From Halosimplex aquaticum (GTDB lineage Archaea; Halobacteriota; Halobacteria; Halobacteriales; Haloarculaceae): a stretch of 64,000 nt of DNA. Location: NCBI RefSeq assembly GCF_028747785.1, contig NZ_CP118158.1, positions 1,984,001 through 2,048,000 of the forward strand, given 5' to 3'. The notes beneath the pieces were generated by a model. The model saw only the letters and a program-made list of their open reading frames with translations. It searched no databases and was not told the DNA's origin. Numbering within the stretch: position 1 is the stretch's first letter; each line of letters starts with the position of its first letter. Shown here in pieces: positions 19,879-28,409 of the stretch. The position numbers and the translations under genes are program-made.

Positions 19879-20616
19879 TCAGTCGCCGCCGGCCGCGCCC
19901 GCGCGGTCGCGGTTGGACTCCGCGTTCACCGCGTCGAGAAGTCCCCCGGCGGTCCCCTCGGCGGCGATGGCGTCGACGTTCGCGAACAGGAAGCCCGCGA
20001 ACCCGACGCGGATCAACGCGCCGAGGTACTCGCCGATGACGCCGGAGACGTAGGCGTCGAAGACGCCGGCGACGCCGAGTACCGCGAAGACGATGAGCAT
20101 CCCGATCAGGAACAGCAGGAGGTTCCGCGCCTTCCAGTGTAAGAGCCGCTGGCGGTCGGGGAGCCGCCGGGCGCGCTCCCAGACCGGGCCGAACAGCAGG
20201 TACGTGAGGTAGACGTGCCCGCCGACGACGGACGCGATGCCGACGAGACCGACGACGCCGCCGACCACCGAGGCGCCGTTGAACGCGACGACCTGGACGG
20301 CCGGCACGAGCGCGAAGACGCCGACCATCTTGCGCGACTCGTTCGCGAGCAGCGCCGCGACCGCCCACAGCAGCGGGTACGCGATCAGGTCGTCGAGCAC
20401 GCTCGGGACGTCGAGCGCCGTCCCGTTGACGGTGAGGACGCCGACGCCGGCCAGCGACAGGGCGGTCGTCACGGCGGAGATGCCGACGGCCGCCACGACC
20501 GGGTAACAGAACAGCCGCTTCGACTCGGGAACTCGTCGGAGCCAGGCGATCAGCCCGACGGTGGCCAGGGCGTAGCAGGCCGCGGCGACCGCGGAGACGG
20601 TCGGCAGATCAATCAT
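19879..20616 (-). CDS. Sensory-rhodopsin-like seven-helix protein without retinal lysine
   Basis: 245 residues and seven hydrophobic helices. By eye it aligns almost without gaps to sensory rhodopsin II of Natronomonas pharaonis (sequence recalled, not searched). The helix C motif P-R-Y-I-D-W-I-L-T-T-P-L is here P71-S-V-L-D75-D-L-I-A-Y-P81-L: the counterion Asp75 is kept, Arg72 is Ser and Trp76 is Asp. In helix F the motif K-A-R-N-L is kept, but pocket residues Trp171, Tyr174, Pro175 and Trp178 are I, L, I and A. In helix G the Schiff-base lysine of T-K-V-G-F is Arg203 (I-R-V-G-F) and Asp201 is Gly, while Tyr199, which contacts HtrII, is kept as Tyr197. No lysine lies within helix G. A retinal Schiff base is therefore not possible at the usual site. 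The gene overlaps the transducer stop by eight bases. Confidence 0.85.
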   Translation of the reverse strand: MIDLPTVSAVAAACYALATVGLIAWLRRVPESKRLFCYPVVAAVGISAVTTALSLAGVGVLTVNGTALDVPSVLDDLIAYPLLWAVAALLANESRKMVGVFALVPAVQVVAFNGASVVGGVVGLVGIASVVGGHVYLTYLLFGPVWERARRLPDRQRLLHWKARNLLLFLIGMLIVFAVLGVAGVFDAYVSGVIGEYLGALIRVGFAGFLFANVDAIAAEGTAGGLLDAVNAESNRDRAGAAGGD

Positions 20617-22213
20617 CGTCGCCCCCCGCGAGCGTCACGGCGCCAGGGTTCGGTCCGTCCCCGGCCGCGCTCGCGTCGTCGCGCGTCTCGAAGACGGCGA
20701 GGCGGTCGAGGAGGTCGTCGGTGCGACCGGCCAGGCCGTCGGCGCGCTCGCGCACGTCGGCCATCGTCCCGGCAGTCTCCGAGGCGGTGTCCGCGAGTTC
20801 GTGCGAGCGGTCCGCGACGCGTCGGGCGACCTCGCCGACGGAGTCGACGGTCGCGGCGACCTCCTCGGTGGCGGCCGCGCCGTCGTCGGTGGCGCGGGCG
20901 ATCTCGCCCATCGCGGCGTCGACGTCGTCGACGGTATCGGTCAGGGAGCCGAGCGTGTCGCCGGCGTCGGTCACGGTGTCGACGCTCTCGCCGATCCGCT
21001 CGCGCGTCCGGTCCATCTCGTCGGTCACGTCGTCGACGTCGGCCCGGGCGCCCTCGACGATGGTCTCGATCTCGTCGATGGCGGACTGGGTCTCCTCGGC
21101 GAGCTGTTTGACCTCGTCGGCGACCACGGCGAACCCGTCGCCGCCCGCGTCGGCGTGCGAGGCCTCGATGTTGGCGTTCAGCGCGAGGATGTTCGTCTGC
21201 TCGGCGATGTCGTCGATGATGCCCGTCGTCGCCGCGACGTCGTCCATCCGGTCGTCGAGTTCGGTCACCAGCCGGTGGAGTTCGTCGACCGTCGTCTCGA
21301 CGGTCCGGATGGCCTCGACGGCTTCCTCGGCGCGCTCGGCGCCGGTCGCCCCCACGTCGGAGGCCGCCGCGGCCTGGTCGGCGATCTCGTCGGTCGTCGC
21401 GGCGACCTCCTCGATGGTCGCCGAGAGGTCGTCGACCTCGGCGACGGCGCTCTCCAGCTGTTCGGCCTGATCTTCCAGGTCGGCCGCGAGCTCGCGGATG
21501 TCGTCGGCCAACTGCTCGTTGAGCCGCTGGACCTCCGCGGACTCCTCGGCGACCGCCGTGCTCGACGCCTCGACCCGTTCGGCGAAGGTGCGGATCTCCT
21601 CGACCGTCTCGGAGAGGCCGCCGGCCATCTCGTCGTAGGCGTCGGCGATCCGGTCGACGGCGTCGACGTCCGTGTCCGTCGAGAGCTCCCGCGTGAAGTC
21701 GCCCTCGGCGGCCGCGGTCATCGCGTCGCCGATCCGCTCGGCGTGGTCGAGCAGTTCCTCGTTGAACGCCTCGGCCTGTTCGGTCGCCGCTTCCGCTTCC
21801 TTGCGCGCCTGTTCCGCCTCGCGGCGGGCCTCGTCGGACTCGTCGAACGCCTCGCCGAGCGACCGGCGCATGCTGTCGAACGTGTCCGCGAGCCGGCCGA
21901 ACTCGTCGGCCCGCTCGACCTCCGCGGTGGCGTCGAGGTCGCCGTCCTCGACGGCCTCGGCCGCCTCCGTGAGCCGACGGAGCGCGACGGCGGCGTTGCC
22001 GCCCAACACGATCGCCAGCAGTCCGAGGTTGAGGACGAGGACGAACACCGTCCCCGCGATCCCGGAGACGCCGGCGCCCGGGTCCGTCGCGGACGCGACG
22101 TGCCCCGCGAACAGCCATCCCAGGGCGACGGTCACGGTCGCCGTCAGCGCGACCGCCGCCGCGATACGCCGGCTGTAGTGGTCTCTGATCGCAGATCCTG
22201 TCACCGTATCCAT
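20609..22213 (-). CDS. htr: HtrII-like transducer (methyl-accepting)
   Basis: 534 residues, the same length I recall for N. pharaonis HtrII. TM1 is at ~18-40, followed by a loop of only ~10 residues and TM2 at ~50-72 with V-L-N62-L-G-L, matching I-N74-L-G-L of HtrII, where Asn74 bonds to Tyr199 of the rhodopsin. HAMP domains follow ([20 protein letters not shown] and a second containing [20 protein letters not shown]). Then comes a long coiled coil with the CheA/CheW tip [17 protein letters not shown] and flanking Glu/Gln methylation-type stretches. There is no periplasmic ligand domain, so input must come through a membrane partner. The overlapping opsin-like gene downstream is that partner. 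The C-terminus LAGGDDD also resembles HtrII. Confidence 0.9.
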   Translation of the reverse strand: MDTVTGSAIRDHYSRRIAAAVALTATVTVALGWLFAGHVASATDPGAGVSGIAGTVFVLVLNLGLLAIVLGGNAAVALRRLTEAAEAVEDGDLDATAEVERADEFGRLADTFDSMRRSLGEAFDESDEARREAEQARKEAEAATEQAEAFNEELLDHAERIGDAMTAAAEGDFTRELSTDTDVDAVDRIADAYDEMAGGLSETVEEIRTFAERVEASSTAVAEESAEVQRLNEQLADDIRELAADLEDQAEQLESAVAEVDDLSATIEEVAATTDEIADQAAAASDVGATGAERAEEAVEAIRTVETTVDELHRLVTELDDRMDDVAATTGIIDDIAEQTNILALNANIEASHADAGGDGFAVVADEVKQLAEETQSAIDEIETIVEGARADVDDVTDEMDRTRERIGESVDTVTDAGDTLGSLTDTVDDVDAAMGEIARATDDGAAATEEVAATVDSVGEVARRVADRSHELADTASETAGTMADVRERADGLAGRTDDLLDRLAVFETRDDASAAGDGPNPGAVTLAGGDDD

Positions 22214-22239
22214 TGCTAGCTCCGGATTTCGTGACCGCT

Positions 22240-22250
22240 CTCTTATTCGT
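22240..22250 (-). promoter_or_regulatory. TATA-like box of transducer/opsin operon
   Basis: On the minus strand ACGAATAAGA lies ~30 bases before ATG 22213. The region up to ~22345 is conspicuously AT-rich for this window (TTATTATCGATATACTCGAA on plus). I see no other gene in the 258 bases to the NO reductase stop. Confidence 0.45.
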
Positions 22251-22471
22251 ACCTGTCCGAGTATACGAGATGATAACCGAATTTAGATTCAGCTTGATGG
22301 CGATTATTATCGATATACTCGAACTACTATCAGAATCAATCGAGATTCCCACAGCGTTCAGATGCGAGGGCGAACTCACAGCGGGCGACCGCTCGTCGGC
22401 CACTATCGGCGAGCGTCGACAGCCCGCCGCCGACAGCCCGCTGCCGGCTACCGTGCCCGCCGCCCGACGGG

Positions 22472-24760
22472 TCAGTCGTCGCTCAACACGCCTTCGGCGA
22501 CGGCCATGTCGTCGACGTCGGGGTCGTCGGCGGTCGCGCGGAGGACGAACCGCTTGCGGACGAGATCCGCGGCGAACAGCGCGGTGCCGGCGATTATCAT
22601 GGTGTCGCCGGGCAGGCGCGCCCAGAAGAGGTTCTGGACGACGGGCTGGTTGTAGAACGCCAGGCTCCGGCCGGCGGCGTAGCTCTCGGTGAAGATGGCC
22701 TCCAGCTGCAGGAAGCCGACGGGGAGCACGGAGACGAACACCATCAGCGCGAGGCCGACGTTCCACAACCAGAACGCGCCGCGCAGCCACGACCCGTCCC
22801 AGCGGTCGGGTCGGATGGCGATCCGGAGCATGTAGGTGACCATCCCCAGGGCGAGGAAGCCGAACGCGCCGAACATGGCCGCGTGGGCGTGGCCGACCGT
22901 GAGGTAGGTGCCGTGTTCGTAGTAGTTGATCAGCGGGAGGTTGATGAAGAAGCCGAGCACGCCGGCCCCCACGAAGTTCCAGACGCCGCTGGCGACGATG
23001 AACATGAACGGGAGCCTGTACGGGAACGTCTCGCCGCCGCCGGCCATCGCGCGGTACTGTCCGATGGCTTCGTAGAGGATGAAGACGAGCGGGATCAGTT
23101 CGAGGGTCGAGAAGACGCTCCCGATGGGCACCCACAGGTCGGGCATGCCGACCCACCAGTAGTGGTGGGAGACGCCGATGACGCCCGTGGACATCACCAG
23201 TAGCGCCTGGAGCATGACCGCCTTCTCGGCGCTGCGGCGAGTGAGGAGGTTCATCGAGACGAGGGTGAGGCCGACGATGGCGACGATGAAGAACTCGAAG
23301 GCGCCCTCGACCCACATGTGGACGACCCACCAGCGCCAGAACTCGGTGACGGCGATGTTGGTCTCGGGGGTGAACAGGAACCCGGCGGTAAAGAGCAGGG
23401 CGATGGAGCCGCCGGCGTAAAGGATCATGTGGCCGAGCCCGTAGACGGGTTCGCGGTCGAGCATGGGCTTGAGACCGCGGACCGAGAGGGCGGCCCACGC
23501 GAGGAAGCCCGCGAGCAGGCCGACCTGCCAGAGCTTCCCGACTTCGAGGTACTCCAGGCCCTCGTTGCCGACGAGCCACCACAGCGCGCCGTCGAGGTAG
23601 CCCTGCGCGCCGAGCCAGATGCCCGCCAGGCCGCCGACGGTGACGACCACGATGGCGCCGAGCAGGCCGTTGACGTACGTGGCCTGGCGCTCGGGCTCGT
23701 GACCGGTCAGCAGCGGCGGCAGGAACAGGCCGGCGCCCAGCCACGTCGCGGCGATCCAGAGGATGCCCAGGTCGATGTGCCAGGTCTTCGCGATGGCGAA
23801 CGGCAGCACCTGGAGGATGTGGACGCCGAAGACCTCCTCGATCCCGAAGAAGCCGGCCCGCTCGATGTAGAAGTGCGCGAGCAGTCCCCCCAGCAGGACC
23901 TGGGCGAGGAACAGCCCGGCCGCCACCGGAACGAACCGCATCGCCGCGCGCTGGCTCGGGAAGACGCTCACGTCGCCGGGTTCGGGGACGGAGATGCCCT
24001 CCGCGGAGGGCTCGGGGAGTTCGACGGACCTGTACAGCCAGATGCCCGCCCCGGCGCCGCCGACGAGCAGGACCATCGCGACGACGCTCCAGGTCATCGC
24101 CGCGGCGGTGGCGTCGTTGCCGGCGACGGGCTGGTAGGGCCAGTCGTTCGTGTATGAGTGGTCGCCGGCCGGGCGGTCGGTGTGGGAGAACCACGCCGTC
24201 CAGAGCGCGAAGTCGGCGAACTGGCGGGCCTCCTCCTCGGAGTCGATCATGTCGGCGGGGACGCCCCGCTCGTGGCTCCCCTCGTGGTAGCGCTCGACGT
24301 ACTCCTGACGGACCTGCCGGTGGGCGTAGGCCTCGGCCGCTGAGTACTCGATCGCGCCGCCGTCGTAGGCGCCGTCGAGGTCGTTCTGGACCACGTCGTC
24401 GACGGCCGCCTGCTCGGCGGAGTCGAGGCTCTCGTACTCGCCGCCGTAGCGCTCGCGGGCGTAGTAGTCCCGCATGTGCTCGACCTTTAAATCGAGCGTG
24501 TCGGCGGTGTAGTCGACGCCGTAGTAGGCGCCGTTGCCCAGTATCGACCCGTGGTTCATCAGGCCGTCGCGCTGGAAGGTCTTCTTGCCCTCGCGGACGT
24601 CTTCACCGGTCACGATGGTCGCGCCGTCGGGGCCGACGACCTCCTCCGGTATCGGCGGCGCCTCCTGGTAGGCCAGCCAGGCGCCGCCGGCCATCACGAC
24701 CAGGTTGAACACGAAGGCCGCTGCGAGTAGCTTCGCGATCGTCTCTCGTCTCACCTTCAT
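22472..24760 (-). CDS. norZ: Quinol-dependent nitric oxide reductase qNOR
   Basis: 762 residues. It reduces NO to N2O in the membrane with electrons from quinol. An N-terminal helix (~10-28) and a large extracytoplasmic domain (~30-215, with KKTFQRDGLMNHGSILGNGA typical of qNOR) precede about 13 membrane helices. Haem-copper oxidase-type ligands are visible: HMWVEGAFEF (active-site His and Glu), HHYWW and GHAHAAMFGAFGF. The GTG at 24781 gives a longer frame, but ATG 24760 lies ~25 bases after TTCCTAAACG and fits the family start. It is on the same strand as the transducer/opsin pair but 258 bases away, with an AT-rich promoter region between them, so co-transcription is doubtful. Confidence 0.92.
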   Translation of the reverse strand: MKVRRETIAKLLAAAFVFNLVVMAGGAWLAYQEAPPIPEEVVGPDGATIVTGEDVREGKKTFQRDGLMNHGSILGNGAYYGVDYTADTLDLKVEHMRDYYARERYGGEYESLDSAEQAAVDDVVQNDLDGAYDGGAIEYSAAEAYAHRQVRQEYVERYHEGSHERGVPADMIDSEEEARQFADFALWTAWFSHTDRPAGDHSYTNDWPYQPVAGNDATAAAMTWSVVAMVLLVGGAGAGIWLYRSVELPEPSAEGISVPEPGDVSVFPSQRAAMRFVPVAAGLFLAQVLLGGLLAHFYIERAGFFGIEEVFGVHILQVLPFAIAKTWHIDLGILWIAATWLGAGLFLPPLLTGHEPERQATYVNGLLGAIVVVTVGGLAGIWLGAQGYLDGALWWLVGNEGLEYLEVGKLWQVGLLAGFLAWAALSVRGLKPMLDREPVYGLGHMILYAGGSIALLFTAGFLFTPETNIAVTEFWRWWVVHMWVEGAFEFFIVAIVGLTLVSMNLLTRRSAEKAVMLQALLVMSTGVIGVSHHYWWVGMPDLWVPIGSVFSTLELIPLVFILYEAIGQYRAMAGGGETFPYRLPFMFIVASGVWNFVGAGVLGFFINLPLINYYEHGTYLTVGHAHAAMFGAFGFLALGMVTYMLRIAIRPDRWDGSWLRGAFWLWNVGLALMVFVSVLPVGFLQLEAIFTESYAAGRSLAFYNQPVVQNLFWARLPGDTMIIAGTALFAADLVRKRFVLRATADDPDVDDMAVAEGVLSDD

Positions 24761-24781
24761 ACGCGACCGTTCGATCCCCAC

Positions 24782-24789
24782 GTTTAGGA
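24782..24789 (-). promoter_or_regulatory. TATA-like box of qNOR
   Basis: On the minus strand CCTAAACG lies ~25 bases before ATG 24760 and supports that start over the upstream GTG. Confidence 0.35.
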
Positions 24790-24927
24790 ACGGCTCTCAG
24801 GTTCCCGACTTCCGACAGCGCGGGCGAACATGTTCACGCGGCCGGCCGCCCGCTTCGGATCCCGACCGACACAGAGACGCGGAGAAAAGCCACAGCCGTC
24901 AGGTCGGCGTGAGCGTCGAACGACCGA

Positions 24928-26049
24928 TCAGAGGTCGGCCACGTCTTCGATCGCGTCGGTGAGTTCCTCGATGCTCTCCAGGTCGTGTTCGCCCATGTGC
25001 CCGATGCGGAAGGTCTTCTCGCCGAGCTGGGAGCCGTAGCCGTTGGAGAACACGAAGTCGTACTCCTCCGAGACCTCCTCGATGGTCGCGGCCACGTCGA
25101 TGTCCTGCGTGTTCTCGATGCAGGAGACCGTCTGGGAGCGATAGCCCTCCTCTGCGAACAGATCGAAGTGCTCGTGCGCCCAGTCGTGGACGTACTCGGT
25201 CATCTCCTGGTGGCGCTGGTCGCGGGCGCGGTGGCCCTCCTCGAGCATGTGCTTCATCTGCTTGCGGTAGGCGAGCATGACCGGGATGGCGGGCGTCGAG
25301 TGGGTCTGGCCCTTCCGCTCGTAGTAGTCGATGGTGCGCTGGAAGCCGCCGTACCACGAGGCCGAGTCCTTGTCGAGTTCGCGGTCGTAGGCGTCGTCGC
25401 TGACGACGCAGACCGCCAGCCCCGGCGGCATCGCGAACGCCTTCTGCGTCGAGGCGAAGATCACGTCGATGTTGTGCTCGTCGATGTTCACGTAGTCGCC
25501 GCCGAGCGCGGAGACGGCGTCGACCACGAAGTAGGTATCCGGGTACTCGGCGACGACGTCGCCGATCTCCTCGATCGGGTTGCGGACGCCGGTCGAGGAC
25601 TCGTTCATCACGGTCGCGACCACGTCGTAGTGCTTGTCGCTGTTTTCGAGTTCCTCGCGGATGTCCTCGGGCTTGATGGCTTGACCCCACTCGTATTCGA
25701 GGCGGTCGACGTCCTTGCCGAGGCGCTCGGCGACGTTGGCGTGGCGCTCGCTGAAGCTCCCGCAGGTCGGCACGAGGATGTTCTCGTCGACGAGGTTGAG
25801 CGTCGACGCCTCCCAGAACTCGGTGCCGGACGCGGTGAGGATGACGACCTCGTGGTCGGTGTCGAGGAACTCCTTCGTGTCCTCGACGATGGTCGTGTAG
25901 AGGTCGGTCATCCGGTCCATCCGGTGGCCGAACATCGGCTGGGCCATCTCCTCGATGACGTCTTCGCGAACTTCGGTCGGACCGGGGATGTACAGCGTCT
26001 TGTCGTCGTAGTCGCCTGTGTATTCCTGTTTCTTGGGCACTGGAACCAC
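24928..26049 (-). CDS. PLP aminotransferase, alanine-glyoxylate/serine-pyruvate type
   Basis: 373 residues if started at GTG 26049; a second GTG at 26040 would shorten it by three. Fold-type I, class V. LYIPGPTEVREDVIEEMAQP begins the conserved part, LTASGTEFWEAS binds the PLP phosphate, VVDAVSALGG holds the PLP Asp, and Lys203 in FASTQKAFAMPPGLAV forms the Schiff base. Family members interconvert alanine, serine, glyoxylate, pyruvate or related phosphonates; the exact substrate pair cannot be told. The gene stands alone, divergent from the phosphate permease gene. There is no ATG, which is unusual among the housekeeping genes here. Confidence 0.88.
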   Translation of the reverse strand: MVPVPKKQEYTGDYDDKTLYIPGPTEVREDVIEEMAQPMFGHRMDRMTDLYTTIVEDTKEFLDTDHEVVILTASGTEFWEASTLNLVDENILVPTCGSFSERHANVAERLGKDVDRLEYEWGQAIKPEDIREELENSDKHYDVVATVMNESSTGVRNPIEEIGDVVAEYPDTYFVVDAVSALGGDYVNIDEHNIDVIFASTQKAFAMPPGLAVCVVSDDAYDRELDKDSASWYGGFQRTIDYYERKGQTHSTPAIPVMLAYRKQMKHMLEEGHRARDQRHQEMTEYVHDWAHEHFDLFAEEGYRSQTVSCIENTQDIDVAATIEEVSEEYDFVFSNGYGSQLGEKTFRIGHMGEHDLESIEELTDAIEDVADL

Positions 26050-26281
26050 CGTCTGTTACCGAGACGGTCGGCGCGAGGTGGTATGGTAGTTTTGATGCCA
26101 AGGCGACACCGTCGACGCAATCGACACAGTCGCGTGACGTGCATCCGACTCGGCGTCCTGGCGGCGGTCAGCCAGGCGAGTCGCGGGCCCGTCGTCCGGG
26201 ACCGCCCGGCGGGGCCGTACGGGTCACGTAACTTATGGAAAAGGTTTACCGAGCATCGACGAAAAATACGGGATCGGGACG

Positions 26282-27301
26282 ATGAGTTCGACGCTCACGC
26301 TCGCGGTCGGTCTGGTCGCCTCCGCGTTCGTCGCGGTGAACGTCGGCGGGTCGTCGATGGGGGTCGCGTTCGGGCCAGTCACCGGGAGCGACGCCGTCGG
26401 CTACCGCCTCGCGGCGGTCCTGATGGGGCTGTCGGTGGCCGTCGGCGGGGTCGCTCTGGGCGGTCGGGTGACCGAGACCCTGGGCGAGGAGTTCGTCGCG
26501 CCGTCCGTGTTCACTGTCGAGGCGGCCCTGGTCGTCCTCGGGGTGACGGGCGTCGGGATCCTGGTGGGGAACTATCGGCGCATCTCGGTCAGCACGTCGG
26601 CGACGGCGGTCGGTGCGGTCACGGGGCTGGGACTGGCCGCCGACGCGCTCCGCTGGGGAACGGTCGCCCGCATCGGCGGGTCGTGGGTCGCGGCCGCGGT
26701 GGTCGCCTTCTGGGTCGCGGCGGTGCTCGGCCGCTACCGCTACGAGCGGATCGCGGCCGCGCTCCGCGGCCACCCGCGGCGCGCCCGACTCGCGCTCGTC
26801 GCCGGCGGGTGCGCGATGGGAGCGGCCGCCGGCGGATCGAACGTCGCCAACGCCGTCGGCGCGCTGGTCGGCGCCGACCTCCTCCGAATGGGACCGGCGA
26901 CGCTCGTCGGCGTCGTCGGGATCGCCCTCGGCGCGGCGGTCCTGGGCCCGCGCACGCTCGAGACGGTCGGCGAAGGCATCACCGAACTGTCCGTGGCCGG
27001 CGCCCTGATCGTCCAGGCGGTCGCCGCGACGATCATCACGCTGCTGAACGTCGCCGCCGTCCCCGCGAGCCTCGCGATCACGACCACGATGAGCGTCGTG
27101 GGCCTCGGCTGGGGGCGGGCAAGCCGCGTCGCAGACGGCGGCGAACGCGACGAGCGCGGCCCCGAAGAGACGGCCGAGTCGACCCCGGCCGGCGCTGCGC
27201 TCTACGACCCCGACGTGACCAGACGCATCGTCGTGACCTGGGTCGCGACGCCGGCGGTGGCCTGCGGGCTGGCTGTCGCCGCCGTCGTCGCGCTGGGATA
27301 A
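26282..27301 (+). CDS. PiT-family inorganic phosphate permease
   Basis: 339 residues with ~10 membrane helices. The two PiT signature repeats are visible: N-terminal FVAVNVGGSSMGVAFGPVTG and a second copy GGSNVANAVGALVG. These inverted repeats carry the phosphate and cation site. The protein would import phosphate with Na+ or H+. A short hydrophilic loop (EETAEST, ~300-306) separates the last helices. The gene is preceded by an AT-containing stretch, ACTTATGGAAAAGGTTTACC, around 26231-26250. It converges on the small regulator at 27320 with 18 bases between stops. No PhoU-like gene is adjacent. Confidence 0.85.
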   Translation: MSSTLTLAVGLVASAFVAVNVGGSSMGVAFGPVTGSDAVGYRLAAVLMGLSVAVGGVALGGRVTETLGEEFVAPSVFTVEAALVVLGVTGVGILVGNYRRISVSTSATAVGAVTGLGLAADALRWGTVARIGGSWVAAAVVAFWVAAVLGRYRYERIAAALRGHPRRARLALVAGGCAMGAAAGGSNVANAVGALVGADLLRMGPATLVGVVGIALGAAVLGPRTLETVGEGITELSVAGALIVQAVAATIITLLNVAAVPASLAITTTMSVVGLGWGRASRVADGGERDERGPEETAESTPAGAALYDPDVTRRIVVTWVATPAVACGLAVAAVVALG

Positions 27302-27319
27302 CGCTCGCGCGCCGCCCGG

Positions 27320-27706
27320 TCAGTCGCCGCGCCACGGCGGCGAGAGGTGGACGTGGAACAGCCGCTCGCAGTCCTCGGCACCGCAGACCGGGCACTCGTC
27401 GATTTCTGCGGGCTCGGCGGCCTCGTCCTGCGGTTCGGCGGCTTCGGCTGCGGTCGCCGTCGCCGCGACGACGCGACTGCCGGCGTGGCCGAGCGCGTAG
27501 CCCTCGTCGGTCTCGCGGACAAAGTACTCGCAGAGCCGTCGAAGGTGGTAGCTGAAGCGGCCGGAGTCGCGGATCCCGGCGCGTTCGCGCAGCCGGGAGA
27601 AGGGGAGCGGGCCGTCGGCGTCGGCGAGCGCGCGGAGGATGTCGAGGCGCGTCTCGTCGCTCAGCACGTCGAAGGCCTCGGCAGGGTCGTCGACCGAATC
27701 GGTCAT
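27320..27706 (-). CDS. ArsR-like winged-helix regulator with Cys tail
   Basis: 128 residues from ATG 27706. Residues ~8-70 are a winged helix (AFDVLSDETRLDILRALADA, IRDSGRFSYHLRRLCEYFVR) of the type found in many haloarchaeal DUF7347-like regulators. After a short Ala/Glu spacer the tail carries C-P-V-C and a third Cys (CPVCGAEDC), perhaps half a zinc site. It is probably a DNA-binding regulator, and target genes are unknown. The same N-terminal domain occurs in the longer protein at 46562-47461. It lies between the phosphate permease (convergent) and the Hsp20 gene (same strand, 162 bases away). Confidence 0.75.
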   Translation of the reverse strand: MTDSVDDPAEAFDVLSDETRLDILRALADADGPLPFSRLRERAGIRDSGRFSYHLRRLCEYFVRETDEGYALGHAGSRVVAATATAAEAAEPQDEAAEPAEIDECPVCGAEDCERLFHVHLSPPWRGD

Positions 27707-27868
27707 GTCGGGCGCTCCGGGCGCTCGGGTCCTGTACTTTGTGGCCGGGTCGGCGGTGCCGCAGGACCGCAACGGCGGCGCTGGCGAGCCAGCGGGTATC
27801 GAGAGAATTACGACGGGAATCGAGAGACGTGCGGCTTCCGCCGCGGGAGCGACGACGTCGCGGGCGGC

Positions 27869-28270
27869 TCAGGAGAGGTCGATGTTGGCCGAGTCGTCGG
27901 CGCGGTCGAACGTGACCTCCAGGATGCCGTTGTTGTACGACGCCGAGGCGGAGTGCTCGTCGACGCGGGCGGGCAGGCGGACCCGCTCGTGGTACTCGCG
28001 GGCGTCGCCGGCGGCGTCGAGGGTGAGCACCTCGCCGTCGCAGCGCAGGTCGATGTCGCTCTTGTCGACGCCGGGGATGTCCGCGACGACCCGCAGCTGG
28101 TCGTCTTCCTCGTAGACGTCGAGGTGGACGTCCGCCGCGCCGGGGTCGGAGGGGCCGGCTCCCGCGTTCGCGCCGCCGCGAGCGCGTGCGTCGTCCATCA
28201 CGTCGTTCATCATCCGCTCTATCTCCCGGAAGAACTCGTCGAAGGGGTCGTCGCGGTCGTCGCGTCGCAT
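27869..28270 (-). CDS. Hsp20/alpha-crystallin small heat shock protein
   Basis: 133 residues. An N-terminal Arg/Asp-rich region (DPFDEFFREIERMMNDVMDD) precedes the alpha-crystallin domain at ~45-130 (VHLDVYEEDDQLRVVADIPG, YHERVRLPARVDE, SASYNNGILEVTFDR). The last block contains the G-I-L-E-V form of the family's G-x-L motif. The C-terminal I-x-I anchor is reduced to ANIDLS. It is an ATP-independent holdase chaperone. The start ATG 28270 is divergent from the DUF389 gene; the two promoters share ~140 bases. Confidence 0.88.
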   Translation of the reverse strand: MRRDDRDDPFDEFFREIERMMNDVMDDARARGGANAGAGPSDPGAADVHLDVYEEDDQLRVVADIPGVDKSDIDLRCDGEVLTLDAAGDAREYHERVRLPARVDEHSASASYNNGILEVTFDRADDSANIDLS

Positions 28271-28376
28271 GCGAGATGCTATGTCGATCGATGGCAAAAG
28301 CTTTCGGCTCGCGGATCCGGTCACGACAGCCGCCGTCCCCGCCGCGGTGGCGGAGCGTTCGAGCGGTCTGATCCCA

Positions 28377-28386
28377 GAATATATCC
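28377..28386 (+). promoter_or_regulatory. TATA box deciding a GTG start
   Basis: GAATATATCC lies ~28 bases before GTG 28410. This rejects the longer frame from 28269, which would overlap the Hsp20 start. Confidence 0.6.
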
Positions 28387-28409
28387 CGACGCTCGTCGAT
28401 TCGTGTGAC

